A stretch of DNA of 64,000 nt from an uncultured Paracoccaceae bacterium (GTDB lineage Bacteria > Pseudomonadota > Alphaproteobacteria > Rhodobacterales > Rhodobacteraceae): positions 124,001 to 188,000 of the forward strand of contig CANMQO010000006.1 of assembly GCA_947500055.1 (NCBI GenBank), read 5' to 3'. Positions 9,362-17,056 of the stretch are shown here, one piece after another. The translations under genes were made by a program, and so were the position numbers. Numbering within the stretch: position 1 is the first letter of the stretch; each line of letters begins with the position of its first letter. The notes beneath the pieces were generated by a model. The model did no database searches, had not been told where the DNA came from, and saw nothing but the letters and a program-made list of their open reading frames with translations.

Positions 9362-10240
9362 ATGACCCTACGCGCACCCAACCCGCCACTTGCCGTTGCA
9401 CTGATGCTGACCGCCACTGCGTTCATCGCGGGAACGATGCTGCTGGCCAAGACGCTTGGCACCGATTTCCTCGGCGATCCGCTGCACCCTTTGCAGATTA
9501 GCCATGGCCGGTTCTTGTTCGCATTTTTGGCAATTGCCACGGCCACCGCAATCTATCGGCCAACGCTCAGCAAACCGGATTGGGGGCTGCATATCGGGCG
9601 AACCTTGTTTGGCTGGGGCGGGGTGACGTTGATGTTTGCCGCCGTCAGTTACATCCCCTTGTCTGACGCGACGGCGATCAGCTTCCTCAATCCGGTCTTT
9701 GGCATGCTGCTGGCGATCCCGCTGCTGGGTGAGCGGGTGGGGCCGTGGCGCTGGACTGCCGCCGCCATGGCACTTGGCGGGGCAATGATCCTGCTGCGCC
9801 CCGGTCCTGACAGTTTCCAGCTTGCCGGGCTGCTTGCACTTGGTGCGGCGGTGATTATGGGAATGGAGCTGATTTTCATCAAAAAGCTGGCGAACAAGGA
9901 GCCCGCATTTCAGATCCTGCTGACCAATAACGCCCTTGGGCTTGTCATCGCGACGGTGGCCGTTTGGCCCTTTTGGGCGGCGCCGACCGCTGCGCAATGG
10001 GTTGCGCTGATCGGGATAGGGGTCATGATGGCCGCCGCGCAGACCTGTTTCGTCAACGCCGTCGCGCGCGCTGACGCAAGCTTCGTTACCCCGTTCAGCT
10101 ACGTCACGCTCATTTTTGCGGCACTCTATGATTTGCTGATTTTTGACGTTGTGCCGGATATCGTCAGCATTTGTGGTGCCGGGATCATTCTGACAGGCGC
10201 AACTTTGCTTGCCTGGCGGGAAAACCAAAGAATCGCTTGA
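9362..10240 (+). CDS. DMT/EamA family transporter
   Basis: This 292-residue protein has about ten hydrophobic segments in two EamA repeats. The second repeat starts near residue 155 (LAGLLALGAAVIMGMELIF). Features such as ISFLNPVFGMLLAIPLLGE and FVTPFSYVTLIFAALYDLLIF are typical of RhaT/RarD-like drug/metabolite exporters in Rhodobacterales. The substrate is unknown. It reads as a single gene, divergent from the pseudogene and followed by a small membrane protein on the same strand. Confidence 0.88.
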   Translation: MTLRAPNPPLAVALMLTATAFIAGTMLLAKTLGTDFLGDPLHPLQISHGRFLFAFLAIATATAIYRPTLSKPDWGLHIGRTLFGWGGVTLMFAAVSYIPLSDATAISFLNPVFGMLLAIPLLGERVGPWRWTAAAMALGGAMILLRPGPDSFQLAGLLALGAAVIMGMELIFIKKLANKEPAFQILLTNNALGLVIATVAVWPFWAAPTAAQWVALIGIGVMMAAAQTCFVNAVARADASFVTPFSYVTLIFAALYDLLIFDVVPDIVSICGAGIILTGATLLAWRENQRIA

Positions 10241-10309
10241 TCAGATTGAGGCAACAAACATACCTCTTAGGTCAAAATGCAGCCACGATTTTGGGCTAGA
10301 TGCGCGATC

Positions 10310-10723
10310 ATGAACGATGTTTACGAGTATCGCAGAGCACCGAACCAATGGGTGATCCGATTGTTTGCGATTGCCATTGTCCTGTTGACGACGATCGTGA
10401 CCTTGACGGACGCGCAACACCTGATGACGCTGGTATGGGCGCTCGGGGCGATCACCTTTACCTGGATGCTGCTGCCCAAACCGATTTCCGGCATACGGGT
10501 GGATCAGGACCACCTGACCCTTGGGGCATGGCGCAAGCCGCGCTCCATTCCGCTGGATGATATATCCTATCTGCGGGTCACCGAACTCAGCGCTGAATGC
10601 AATGTGACCATCGTCTACAAGGACGGTCGCGAGGAAGGAACATTTGCCGGTGACCTGCCCGATATCGATGAATTGTCCGAAGTGATGGCGGAACGGGGCA
10701 TCCCGTTACGCGACGTCTTTTAG
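10310..10723 (+). CDS. Hypothetical two-TM membrane protein
   Basis: This 137-residue protein starts MNDVYEYRRAPNQWVIRL. Two adjacent membrane helices span roughly residues 15-55, followed by a cytosolic, beta-rich tail (ISGIRVDQDHLTLGAW, then IPLDDISYLRVTE). The arrangement resembles small PH-like (bPH) membrane proteins, but I do not recognise a named family. The ATG at 10310 gives a shorter, more plausible N-terminus than the in-frame ATG at 10277. It lies 69 bases after the EamA gene and may be cotranscribed. Confidence 0.7.
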   Translation: MNDVYEYRRAPNQWVIRLFAIAIVLLTTIVTLTDAQHLMTLVWALGAITFTWMLLPKPISGIRVDQDHLTLGAWRKPRSIPLDDISYLRVTELSAECNVTIVYKDGREEGTFAGDLPDIDELSEVMAERGIPLRDVF

Positions 10724-10768
10724 GACGACTCTGCGCGGATCGGTGCAACAGGTTTTACAGCGACGTCG

Positions 10769-11572
10769 TCAGGCCTTTAATCGATACCCGGTCTGCATCC
10801 AGCGCCAGCAGACACCAGTCACAACCGCGCAGGCAAACCCAACAACACCAAGACCAACCCACGGGTTGCTGTCGCTCACCCCGATCATGCCAAAGCGGAC
10901 CCCGTCGATGACATAGAAAAACGGATTGATATGGCTCAGCGTTTGCAGGAACGGTGGCAAGGCATCAATCGAATAAAACGTCCCTGACAAGAATGCCAAC
11001 GGGGTCACCAGAAAGTTCGAAATCGCCGATAATTGATCGAACTTATTGGCGAAGATCCCAGCGATCATGCCAAGCCCACCCATCAGGATCGAGCCGAACA
11101 AAACAAAACCGATGACCCAAAGCGGTTGCTGTACCCACACACCCAAAAAGACCGCAGCGCCAATCGTGATCACAACCGCCACCAGAAATCCACGCACCAC
11201 GGCACCGCTTAGATAGCCGATCACCAGTTCCGCTGCGGAAAGGGGCGGCATCAACGTGTCGACGATATTGCCCTGCATCTTTGCAGAGGTGAGGCTGGAT
11301 GAGGTGTTTGCAAATGCGTTCTGGATCACGGTCATCGTCAGAATACCCGGGGTCAGGAACGTCATGAAAGGCACGCCCATCACATCACCACGTCCGGGCC
11401 CAATCGCGATTGTGAAGATCATCAGAAACAGACCCGCGTTGATCAATGGCGCCATCACAGTCTGCGACCAGACATTCATAAACCGGCGGGTCTCTCGGCG
11501 CATCAATGTCCAGGTGCCAAGCCAATTGACCCGCCCAAACCGACGAACACCCATCATCGCTTGTTCTTTCAT
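10769..11572 (-). CDS. ABC-2 type transporter permease
   Basis: This 267-residue permease has six hydrophobic segments and an ABC-2 core. Visible stretches include TFLTPGILTMTVIQNAFANTS, SAKMQGNIVDTLM and FLSGTFYSIDALP, the usual last-third motif. This is the NodJ/YadH-type layout. The start at 11572 is preceded by GAAAGGG at a good distance. No ATPase gene is adjacent in this window, so its partner must be encoded elsewhere. Substrate is unknown. It is divergent from gcrA, and the 125-base gap must hold both promoters. Confidence 0.88.
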   Translation of the reverse strand: MKEQAMMGVRRFGRVNWLGTWTLMRRETRRFMNVWSQTVMAPLINAGLFLMIFTIAIGPGRGDVMGVPFMTFLTPGILTMTVIQNAFANTSSSLTSAKMQGNIVDTLMPPLSAAELVIGYLSGAVVRGFLVAVVITIGAAVFLGVWVQQPLWVIGFVLFGSILMGGLGMIAGIFANKFDQLSAISNFLVTPLAFLSGTFYSIDALPPFLQTLSHINPFFYVIDGVRFGMIGVSDSNPWVGLGVVGFACAVVTGVCWRWMQTGYRLKA

Positions 11573-11697
11573 GGCAAACCCTTTCGAAAATACACGCGCC
11601 GGTCCTTCACATCCGCCCCTACCATGCTTAGAATAGGGGATCGTTGGATGAGACAGGCTGATACACAGATCAGCCGGATGGAACCAGAGGAACATAT

Positions 11698-12285
11698 ATG
11701 TCCTGGACAGACGAGCGCGTCGAGACGCTCAAAAAGATGTGGGGCGAAGGTCAGTCGGCCAGCCAGATCGCCAAGGAATTGGGCGGGGTCACGCGCAATG
11801 CCGTTATCGGCAAGGTGCACCGGCTTGGCTTGTCCAATCGGGCGGGCTCCGGCGGGTCAACAGCTACCAAAGCGGCCCCAAAGGAAAAACCAGCAGCGGC
11901 GACAAAACCGGCCCCCAAACCGGCGACCAAGGCCAAACCGGCCTCAACCCCGCCCAAGGAAGAGCCGGAGCTGGACGAGAACGGCATTCCGATCTCTGCC
12001 GCGCGGCGGGCAATCATCCCTGCCGGGCAACCCTTGCCGCCACAACCATCGGCAAATGAAATCAGCCCGGAGGCGCTGGCAAAAGTCAGTGAGGTCGAAA
12101 AGACCGCCAAGAAAATCACCTTGATGGAACTGACCGAAAAGACCTGCAAATGGCCCGTCGGCGATCCTGCGACAGAGGATTTCTGGTTCTGCGGTCTGGC
12201 TGTGCAACAGGGCAAACCCTATTGCGAGGCCCATGTAGGCGTCGCGTTCCAGCCAATGTCGTCACGGCGGGATCGGCGGCGCTAA
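11698..12285 (+). CDS. gcrA: Cell cycle regulator GcrA
   Basis: This 195-residue GcrA-family protein starts MSWTDERVETLKKMWGEG and continues SASQIAKELGGVTRNAVIGKVHRLGL, the alphaproteobacterial GcrA helix-turn-helix. A Lys/Ala/Pro-rich linker spans roughly residues 55-95. The C-terminal domain carries CKWPVGDP and FCG...PYCEAHVGVAFQP. GcrA binds sigma-70 and acts at methylated GANTC sites with CcrM to control S-phase genes. That role is family knowledge from Caulobacter and may differ in Rhodobacterales. A clear terminator follows. Confidence 0.95.
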   Translation: MSWTDERVETLKKMWGEGQSASQIAKELGGVTRNAVIGKVHRLGLSNRAGSGGSTATKAAPKEKPAAATKPAPKPATKAKPASTPPKEEPELDENGIPISAARRAIIPAGQPLPPQPSANEISPEALAKVSEVEKTAKKITLMELTEKTCKWPVGDPATEDFWFCGLAVQQGKPYCEAHVGVAFQPMSSRRDRRR

Positions 12286-12308
12286 ACGCAGCTGGGTGGG
12301 TTTATCAG

Positions 12309-12343
12309 GTGGCTCTCGCCAAAAAGGCGCGGGCCACTTTTTT
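12309..12343 (+). terminator. Rho-independent terminator of gcrA
   Basis: GTGGCTCTCGCC pairs with GGCGCGGGCCAC (two mismatches) around an AAAAA loop, and a run of six T follows. It lies 24 bases after the gcrA stop. Confidence 0.85.
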
Positions 12344-12418
12344 ATGCCCGGCACGTTGATCAAATGGGCCGGCTACCGCATATCGGTGCCACACCCTTCA
12401 AACACCGCAAGGATGACT

Positions 12419-13192
12419 ATGCCAAATACAGCTCTCATCACCGGCGCCTCAGCCGGTATCGGACGTGAATTCGCCCTCTATCACGCGGCACAAGGCGGCG
12501 ATCTGATCATTACCGCCCGAAGGGAAGCGGCCCTGGCAACGCTGAAGTCGGAGATTGAGGCGATGCATGACGTCTCTGTCACAATCATTCCGCTTGATCT
12601 GGGCACGGCCGACGGGGCCAAACAGCTTTACGCTGCAACCCAAGGACAGCGGATTGACATCCTGATCAACAATGCCGGGTTTGGCGGACATGGTAAATTC
12701 ATCGACCGCAACCTGCAGGACGATCTGGATATGATCGACCTCAACATCAAATCGCTGGTCTGTCTGACCCATATGGTCGCCAGGGACATGGCGACACATG
12801 GCGGCGGCAAGATCCTCAATGTCAGTTCCACGGCCAGCTATATGCCCGGACCTCTGCAGGCGACCTACTTTGCCACCAAGGCCTTTGTCAGCAGCTTCTC
12901 GCTGGCGCTGTCAGAAGAATTGCGGGACAGGAACATCACCGTCACGACGTTGGAACCGGGCTACGTGGAAACCGAATTCGCCGCGCGCGCTGATTTGACC
13001 GGCACCGCCCTCACGAAATCCGGGTCCACCCCACGCCATGTAGCCAAGTTTGGTTATGACGCCATGCTGCGCGGCAAGTTGCGTGTGATCAATGACCACA
13101 AATTGGGCTTCCTGGTCAATTGGATCATGCCCTACGTGCCCCGCCGCGCCGTGCTGAAGATGGTGCGCAAGATGCAAGAAAAGAAAGACTAA
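12419..13192 (+). CDS. Short-chain dehydrogenase, DltE-like
   Basis: This 257-residue classical SDR has the cofactor motif TGASAGIG near residues 10-17 and NNAGFGG mid-protein. Catalytic Ser is in NVSSTASYM and the catalytic Tyr/Lys are in YFATK. A C-terminal extension of about 40 residues (LGFLVNWIMPYVPRRAVLKMVRK) is basic and hydrophobic, as in DltE/YqjQ-like COG0300 members. The ATG at 12419 has AAGGA six bases upstream. Substrate is unknown. It stands alone between gcrA and rimO. Confidence 0.88.
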   Translation: MPNTALITGASAGIGREFALYHAAQGGDLIITARREAALATLKSEIEAMHDVSVTIIPLDLGTADGAKQLYAATQGQRIDILINNAGFGGHGKFIDRNLQDDLDMIDLNIKSLVCLTHMVARDMATHGGGKILNVSSTASYMPGPLQATYFATKAFVSSFSLALSEELRDRNITVTTLEPGYVETEFAARADLTGTALTKSGSTPRHVAKFGYDAMLRGKLRVINDHKLGFLVNWIMPYVPRRAVLKMVRKMQEKKD

Positions 13193-13209
13193 CGTCGGAC
13201 CGATATCGG

Positions 13210-13229
13210 GCGGCTCACCCACGAGCCGC
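13210..13229 (+). terminator. Possible stem-loop after the SDR gene
   Basis: GCGGCTC and GAGCCGC form a perfect 7-base stem with a 6-base loop, 17 bases past the SDR stop. There is no T-run, so this is only a candidate terminator. Confidence 0.35.
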
Positions 13230-13297
13230 GCGTTGCCCCTCCTCACGCTTGACGACAGCCATTCCCAACACCTCGCCCGCGCGCTATACGCCGCCAC

Positions 13298-14689
13298 ATG
13301 ACCCAGAACCCACTGAACCTTCGCCCCGATCTGGCGCCCAAGCCACAGATCATCGACGCCAAACGCAGCGGCCAGCCGACAATTGGCATGGTATCGCTTG
13401 GCTGCCCCAAGGCGCTGGTTGATAGCGAACGCATCCTGACACGGCTCCGGGCCGAGGGTTACGCGATCTCCGCCGATTACGCAGGGGCCGAGGCGGTGAT
13501 CGTCAATACTTGCGGGTTTCTGGATTCCGCCAAGGCCGAAAGCCTTGATGCCATTGGCGAGGCATTGCAGGAAAATGGCAAGGTCATCGTGACCGGATGC
13601 CTGGGGGCGGAACCCGACTACATCCGCGACCACCATCCGCAAATCCTTGCCGTCACAGGCCCGCATCAATATGAACAGGTGCTCGATGCGGTCCATGCCA
13701 ATGTGCCCCCCTCCCCCGACCCGTTCATCGACCTGCTGCCTGGATCCAGCGTCAGCCTGACACCGCGCCATTACAGCTATCTGAAAATCTCTGAGGGCTG
13801 TAACCACAAGTGCAAGTTCTGCATCATCCCCGACATGCGCGGGAAACTGGCGTCACGCCCCGCCCATGCGGTGCTGCGCGAAGCGGAAAAGCTGGTTCAG
13901 GCCGGGGTCAAGGAATTGCTGGTCATCAGCCAGGACACCTCTGCCTATGGGCTGGACCGGAAATACGATGTGAACCCGTGGAAGGATGGTGAGATTCGCA
14001 GCCACATCACCGACCTGACCCGCGAACTTGGACAACTCGGGGCCTGGGCGCGCCTGCACTATGTCTACCCCTACCCCCATGTGCGCGACCTGATCCCGAT
14101 CATGGCCGATCCGTCAAACGGCGTCCTGCCCTATCTCGACATCCCGTTCCAGCACAGCCACCCCGACGTGCTGCGGCGCATGGCCCGGCCCGCCGCAGGG
14201 GCGCGGACGCTCGACGAAATCGCCCGTTGGCGGGCCGATTGCCCCGATATCACCCTGCGGTCAACCTTTATCGTGGGCTATCCGGGCGAGACAGAGGCCG
14301 AATTCCAGCACCTGCTCGACTGGCTGGACGAGGCGCAATTGGATCGGGTGGGCTGCTTTCAATACGAAAACGTGGACGGGGCACGCAGCAACGCCCTGCC
14401 CGACCATGTGGCGGCAGAGGCCAAACAGGACCGGTGGGAACGTTTCATGGCCAAAGCGCAAGCAATCTCAGAGGCGAAGCTGGCGGCGAAGGTCGGAAAG
14501 ACGCTCGAAGTGATCGTAGACGACATCGACGAAGACGGCATCGCCACCTGCCGGACATGGGCAGACGCGCCCGAGATCGACGGGAACCTGTTTATTGATG
14601 AGGGGGCTGAGGGGTTGGCCGTGGGGGATGTGGTTCGCGTTGAAGTTGAAGAGGCGGGGGAGTATGATTTATGGGGTAGTATGGTCTAA
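13298..14689 (+). CDS. rimO: Ribosomal protein S12 methylthiotransferase RimO
   Basis: This 463-residue radical-SAM enzyme adds a methylthio group to an aspartate of ribosomal protein S12. The N-terminal UPF0004 domain shows [21 protein letters not shown] and [11 protein letters not shown], giving the three cysteines of the auxiliary cluster. The radical-SAM CxxxCxxC is CNHKCKFC at residues 168-175. A C-terminal TRAM-like domain ends in YDLWGS. The length is typical. Its stop lies 14 bases before the TTG of the Shedu-like gene, which is unrelated in composition. Confidence 0.95.
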   Translation: MTQNPLNLRPDLAPKPQIIDAKRSGQPTIGMVSLGCPKALVDSERILTRLRAEGYAISADYAGAEAVIVNTCGFLDSAKAESLDAIGEALQENGKVIVTGCLGAEPDYIRDHHPQILAVTGPHQYEQVLDAVHANVPPSPDPFIDLLPGSSVSLTPRHYSYLKISEGCNHKCKFCIIPDMRGKLASRPAHAVLREAEKLVQAGVKELLVISQDTSAYGLDRKYDVNPWKDGEIRSHITDLTRELGQLGAWARLHYVYPYPHVRDLIPIMADPSNGVLPYLDIPFQHSHPDVLRRMARPAAGARTLDEIARWRADCPDITLRSTFIVGYPGETEAEFQHLLDWLDEAQLDRVGCFQYENVDGARSNALPDHVAAEAKQDRWERFMAKAQAISEAKLAAKVGKTLEVIVDDIDEDGIATCRTWADAPEIDGNLFIDEGAEGLAVGDVVRVEVEEAGEYDLWGSMV

Positions 14690-14703
14690 AGTGGTGAATT
14701 GTC

Positions 14704-15780
14704 TTGGAGGATTGGGAGTATATTGCTGGATATAAAGACAGTCGGCTCATCGTGAATCCAGCGACCCAAAATAGAGGTGCTTACGCAGCTATTGCTCAAG
14801 ATGGCGAAGTTGTGGTTGATGAGTTTGACGTAGGTACCCGCTTTAGAGTGGCGGTGACCGCTTTCTATGTTGCAGACAAACAGGACTACTCCACCTATAA
14901 GATTCACAAGCTTCAATTTCGTGAGCGGACCGGTTGGTTCCTGGTCGAAAGTATCAAGCTGAACGGCTTTCAGCTGGCGCAAATACGGAAGCTAAACTCG
15001 ATCATTGCATCCCTTGATCTGAAGGATACGACTAAAGCTCGGATTGATCTCGGTCAGGTGTCTCTTGACAATTTAGTTGATTTTCTTGCGGCTGAAAACT
15101 TCGGCGAAATAGCATCCAAAATGTCTGATTCTGAGGGCCTTCACTCAGACATATTTGCATTGGCGACAAAACGGAAATCCTTAGCGGAATTTGCAGCGCT
15201 TCTTGAAAGCGATGCCTCCGAAACTGTTTGGCAAGGATTTCTTGAAAGGAACCCATGGATATTCGGGTTTGGATTAAACTATGTCTTCTTAGATCGCGTT
15301 TCCGATAAGTTTGAAGCAACCACAACGGGCTCCGACGTTTTTACTCCGGGCAAAAGAGCCGATGGACTCGCGATGATAAGGGCTCAAGTTAGCCAAACAG
15401 TCCTAATTGAGATAAAGTCAGGCAAATCGCGATTGTTGCAGGACAAGCCTTATCGCAAAGGTGTTTGGCCAGTGGACAACGAAGTTTCCGCTGCCGTCTC
15501 GCAAAGCCAGAAGACCTGTTTTGAATTTTCGCGCAGAAACGCCGTAAGACTTAATTTGACCGACGACTTAGGCAACGAAACTGGGAACTCTCTCTACACG
15601 GTCGAGCCACGTGCGTATCTCATAGTTGGCAACCTCTCGGAACTGATGGGAAACAATGACAAGATCGCTTCATTCGAGCTGTTTCGTCGGAAACTGACCT
15701 CGCCCGAAATTCTGACCTTCGACGAGTTGTATTATCGAGCCGTCGCCTTGGTCGATGGTATCTCAAACCGAGACGGATAA
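14704..15780 (+). CDS. sduA: Shedu family antiphage nuclease (SduA, DUF4263)
   Basis: This 358-residue protein carries the Shedu core. ETVWQGFLERNPWIFGFGL is at residues 173-191. A PD-(D/E)xK nuclease centre follows, with D220 in GKRADGL and E236/K238 in LIEIKSGKS. Then come YRKGVWPVDNEVSAAVSQSQ at 250-269 and RAYLIVGN near 303. These match the DUF4263 domain of the single-gene Shedu defence system; the N-terminal half (1-160) is the variable sensor region. Codons are visibly AT-richer than in rimO or the following genes, suggesting acquisition. The start is unsettled: an in-frame TGA at 14695 leaves TTG 14704 as first choice, with GTG 14752 possible. Defence activity is inferred from the family. 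Confidence 0.85.
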   Translation: MEDWEYIAGYKDSRLIVNPATQNRGAYAAIAQDGEVVVDEFDVGTRFRVAVTAFYVADKQDYSTYKIHKLQFRERTGWFLVESIKLNGFQLAQIRKLNSIIASLDLKDTTKARIDLGQVSLDNLVDFLAAENFGEIASKMSDSEGLHSDIFALATKRKSLAEFAALLESDASETVWQGFLERNPWIFGFGLNYVFLDRVSDKFEATTTGSDVFTPGKRADGLAMIRAQVSQTVLIEIKSGKSRLLQDKPYRKGVWPVDNEVSAAVSQSQKTCFEFSRRNAVRLNLTDDLGNETGNSLYTVEPRAYLIVGNLSELMGNNDKIASFELFRRKLTSPEILTFDELYYRAVALVDGISNRDG

Positions 15781-15837
15781 CCTTCCACCCGGCAGCGCTG
15801 GGCCGCGCCCGGGCCGGGTCTCCGACCGTTTTCGGCT

Positions 15838-15860
15838 GAAAAGGTCCACTGGACCTTTTC
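15838..15860. repeat. 23-bp palindrome after the Shedu gene
   Basis: GAAAAGGTCCA and TGGACCTTTTC are perfect 11-base arms around one C. It ends in TTTTC on either strand and lies 58 bases past the Shedu stop. It may act as a terminator or be a small dispersed palindrome; the loop is too short for an ideal hairpin. Confidence 0.6.
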
Positions 15861-15874
15861 AAAAACGCCTCAAA

Positions 15875-15893
15875 CCCTCCCCCATGGGGAGGG
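15875..15893. repeat. Short inverted repeat
   Basis: CCCTCCCC and GGGGAGGG flank CAT, giving a perfect 8-base stem with a 3-base loop in the 199-base gap between the Shedu gene and the NYN-RNase gene. No T-run follows. The rest of that gap shows no gene. Confidence 0.5.
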
Positions 15894-15979
15894 CGCTTCG
15901 CACCCACCCCGAGGTCCAGACGCTCCCCTGATGCTGTGCGAAACACTGACTTTAGCGGTTACTCTGGTTTCAGCAAAAC

Positions 15980-16594
15980 TCAAGCCCGCCCCAGCCCCAG
16001 CAGGATCACGCTGCCTTCTTTCCACATACCTTTGATCAGGAAATCCTTTTCACCCACTTTCGGGAACCGGCTTTTCCAGTCCCTAAACCGATCATTTGTC
16101 ACAACCCGCAGCCCATCGGCGGTCGCCTTTTCCAGCAGGACCTGATCCGCCGGGATACGACTGGGGGCGAAGGTCACCTGTGCGGGCGGCAGGTCCAGTT
16201 CCCGTGCCAGCTCTGCTGGTTTCATATGCCGGTCAAACAGTTTGTAGCCCACATTCGCATCGAAATAGACCAGCGGTTGCAGGCCACGCCGCTGCAATTC
16301 CTGCAACACCCGCATCAGCACTTTCAGCGAAGGCTCCCCAGACCAATGCATCACGTTGGACCCGTCAACCACAACCTGACGGCCGGTTGGCACCAGCGCG
16401 ACAGTTTTGGGGCCACGCCGCAGCCAGCGCCGCATGCGCAGCAGATAGCCCAGCAGCAGCAGACCAAAACTGCCGAAAATCATCTTGCCAATGCCGTCAA
16501 TGATCCGGGCTTTTTCCGCATCCTCGGGTAAAACAATGGCGCAGGTCACCATCGCCAGCAGCAGCCCGACAATCAGCCATTTCAACAATCGCAT
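15980..16594 (-). CDS. Membrane-anchored NYN/PIN-type ribonuclease
   Basis: This 204-residue protein has two N-terminal hydrophobic helices (about 5-21 and 33-52), a basic stretch (RMRRWLRR), then a NYN-like domain from about residue 73. VVVDGSNVMHW supplies D77 and N80. Further acidic residues sit at D112 (YFDAN), D150 (PADQ) and D168 (TNDRFRDW), in the order expected of the PIN-like Zc3h12a RNase family. I infer a metal-dependent RNase facing the cytoplasm. Target RNA is unknown. I placed the start at ATG 16594 (MRLLKWLIVG), since the upstream extension lacks a signal-like or conserved character. Confidence 0.72.
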   Translation of the reverse strand: MRLLKWLIVGLLLAMVTCAIVLPEDAEKARIIDGIGKMIFGSFGLLLLGYLLRMRRWLRRGPKTVALVPTGRQVVVDGSNVMHWSGEPSLKVLMRVLQELQRRGLQPLVYFDANVGYKLFDRHMKPAELARELDLPPAQVTFAPSRIPADQVLLEKATADGLRVVTNDRFRDWKSRFPKVGEKDFLIKGMWKEGSVILLGLGRA

Positions 16595-16669
16595 GCATCG
16601 TATCCGTCTGAATGATAGCTGCGTCTTCACACCACAAAGTTGCAGGCTCAAGGCAAGATCGGGACGATT

Positions 16670-17056
16670 CTATGGCCCTTCCAGCCCTTTCAGGATCGGG
16701 CAATCGGGACGGTCGTCGCCAGCGCATTTCTGCACCAGTTCGGCCAGCGTATCGCGCATGGCGGCAAGGGCGCTGATCTTTTTGTCGATGTCATCCAGAT
16801 GTCCCAGCGCCACAGCGCGCACATCGGCACTGGCGCGGCTGCGATCCTCCCACAGGGCCAGAAGCTCGCGACATTGTTCGATCGAGAACCCAAGCGCCCG
16901 CGCGCGTCCCAGAAAGGTGAGCTTGTGGGCGTCAGTTTCCCGGAACACACGGTATCCGTTTGCGCCCCGTTGCGGGGTAACCAATCCGATATCTTCATAG
17001 TAACGGATTGTCTTGGCCGGCAATCCGGTCTGTTCCGCGATCTCTCCGATATTCAT
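16670..17056 (-). CDS. cueR: CueR-type MerR copper-responsive regulator
   Basis: This 128-residue MerR protein starts [21 protein letters not shown], the winged-helix DNA-binding part. A long dimerisation helix follows. The C-terminal metal loop has two cysteines with seven residues between them (CAGDDRPDC), the CueR signature for Cu+, Ag+ or Au+. Its ATG overlaps the copA stop by four bases (ATGA), so it is translated as the second gene of the copA operon and is probably autoregulated. It likely acts at the 19-bp-spacer promoter upstream of copA. Confidence 0.92.
   Translation of the reverse strand: MNIGEIAEQTGLPAKTIRYYEDIGLVTPQRGANGYRVFRETDAHKLTFLGRARALGFSIEQCRELLALWEDRSRASADVRAVALGHLDDIDKKISALAAMRDTLAELVQKCAGDDRPDCPILKGLEGP

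Noticed and set aside
9368-10228. Open frame of 286 codons antisense to the EamA transporter
   Set aside because: It is a mirror of codon bias in a long membrane-protein gene; its content is low-complexity charged residues with no domain.
15620-15946. Minus-strand frame across the Shedu 3' end and the following gap
   Set aside because: It has no motif, overlaps the Shedu coding region and spans the palindromes.
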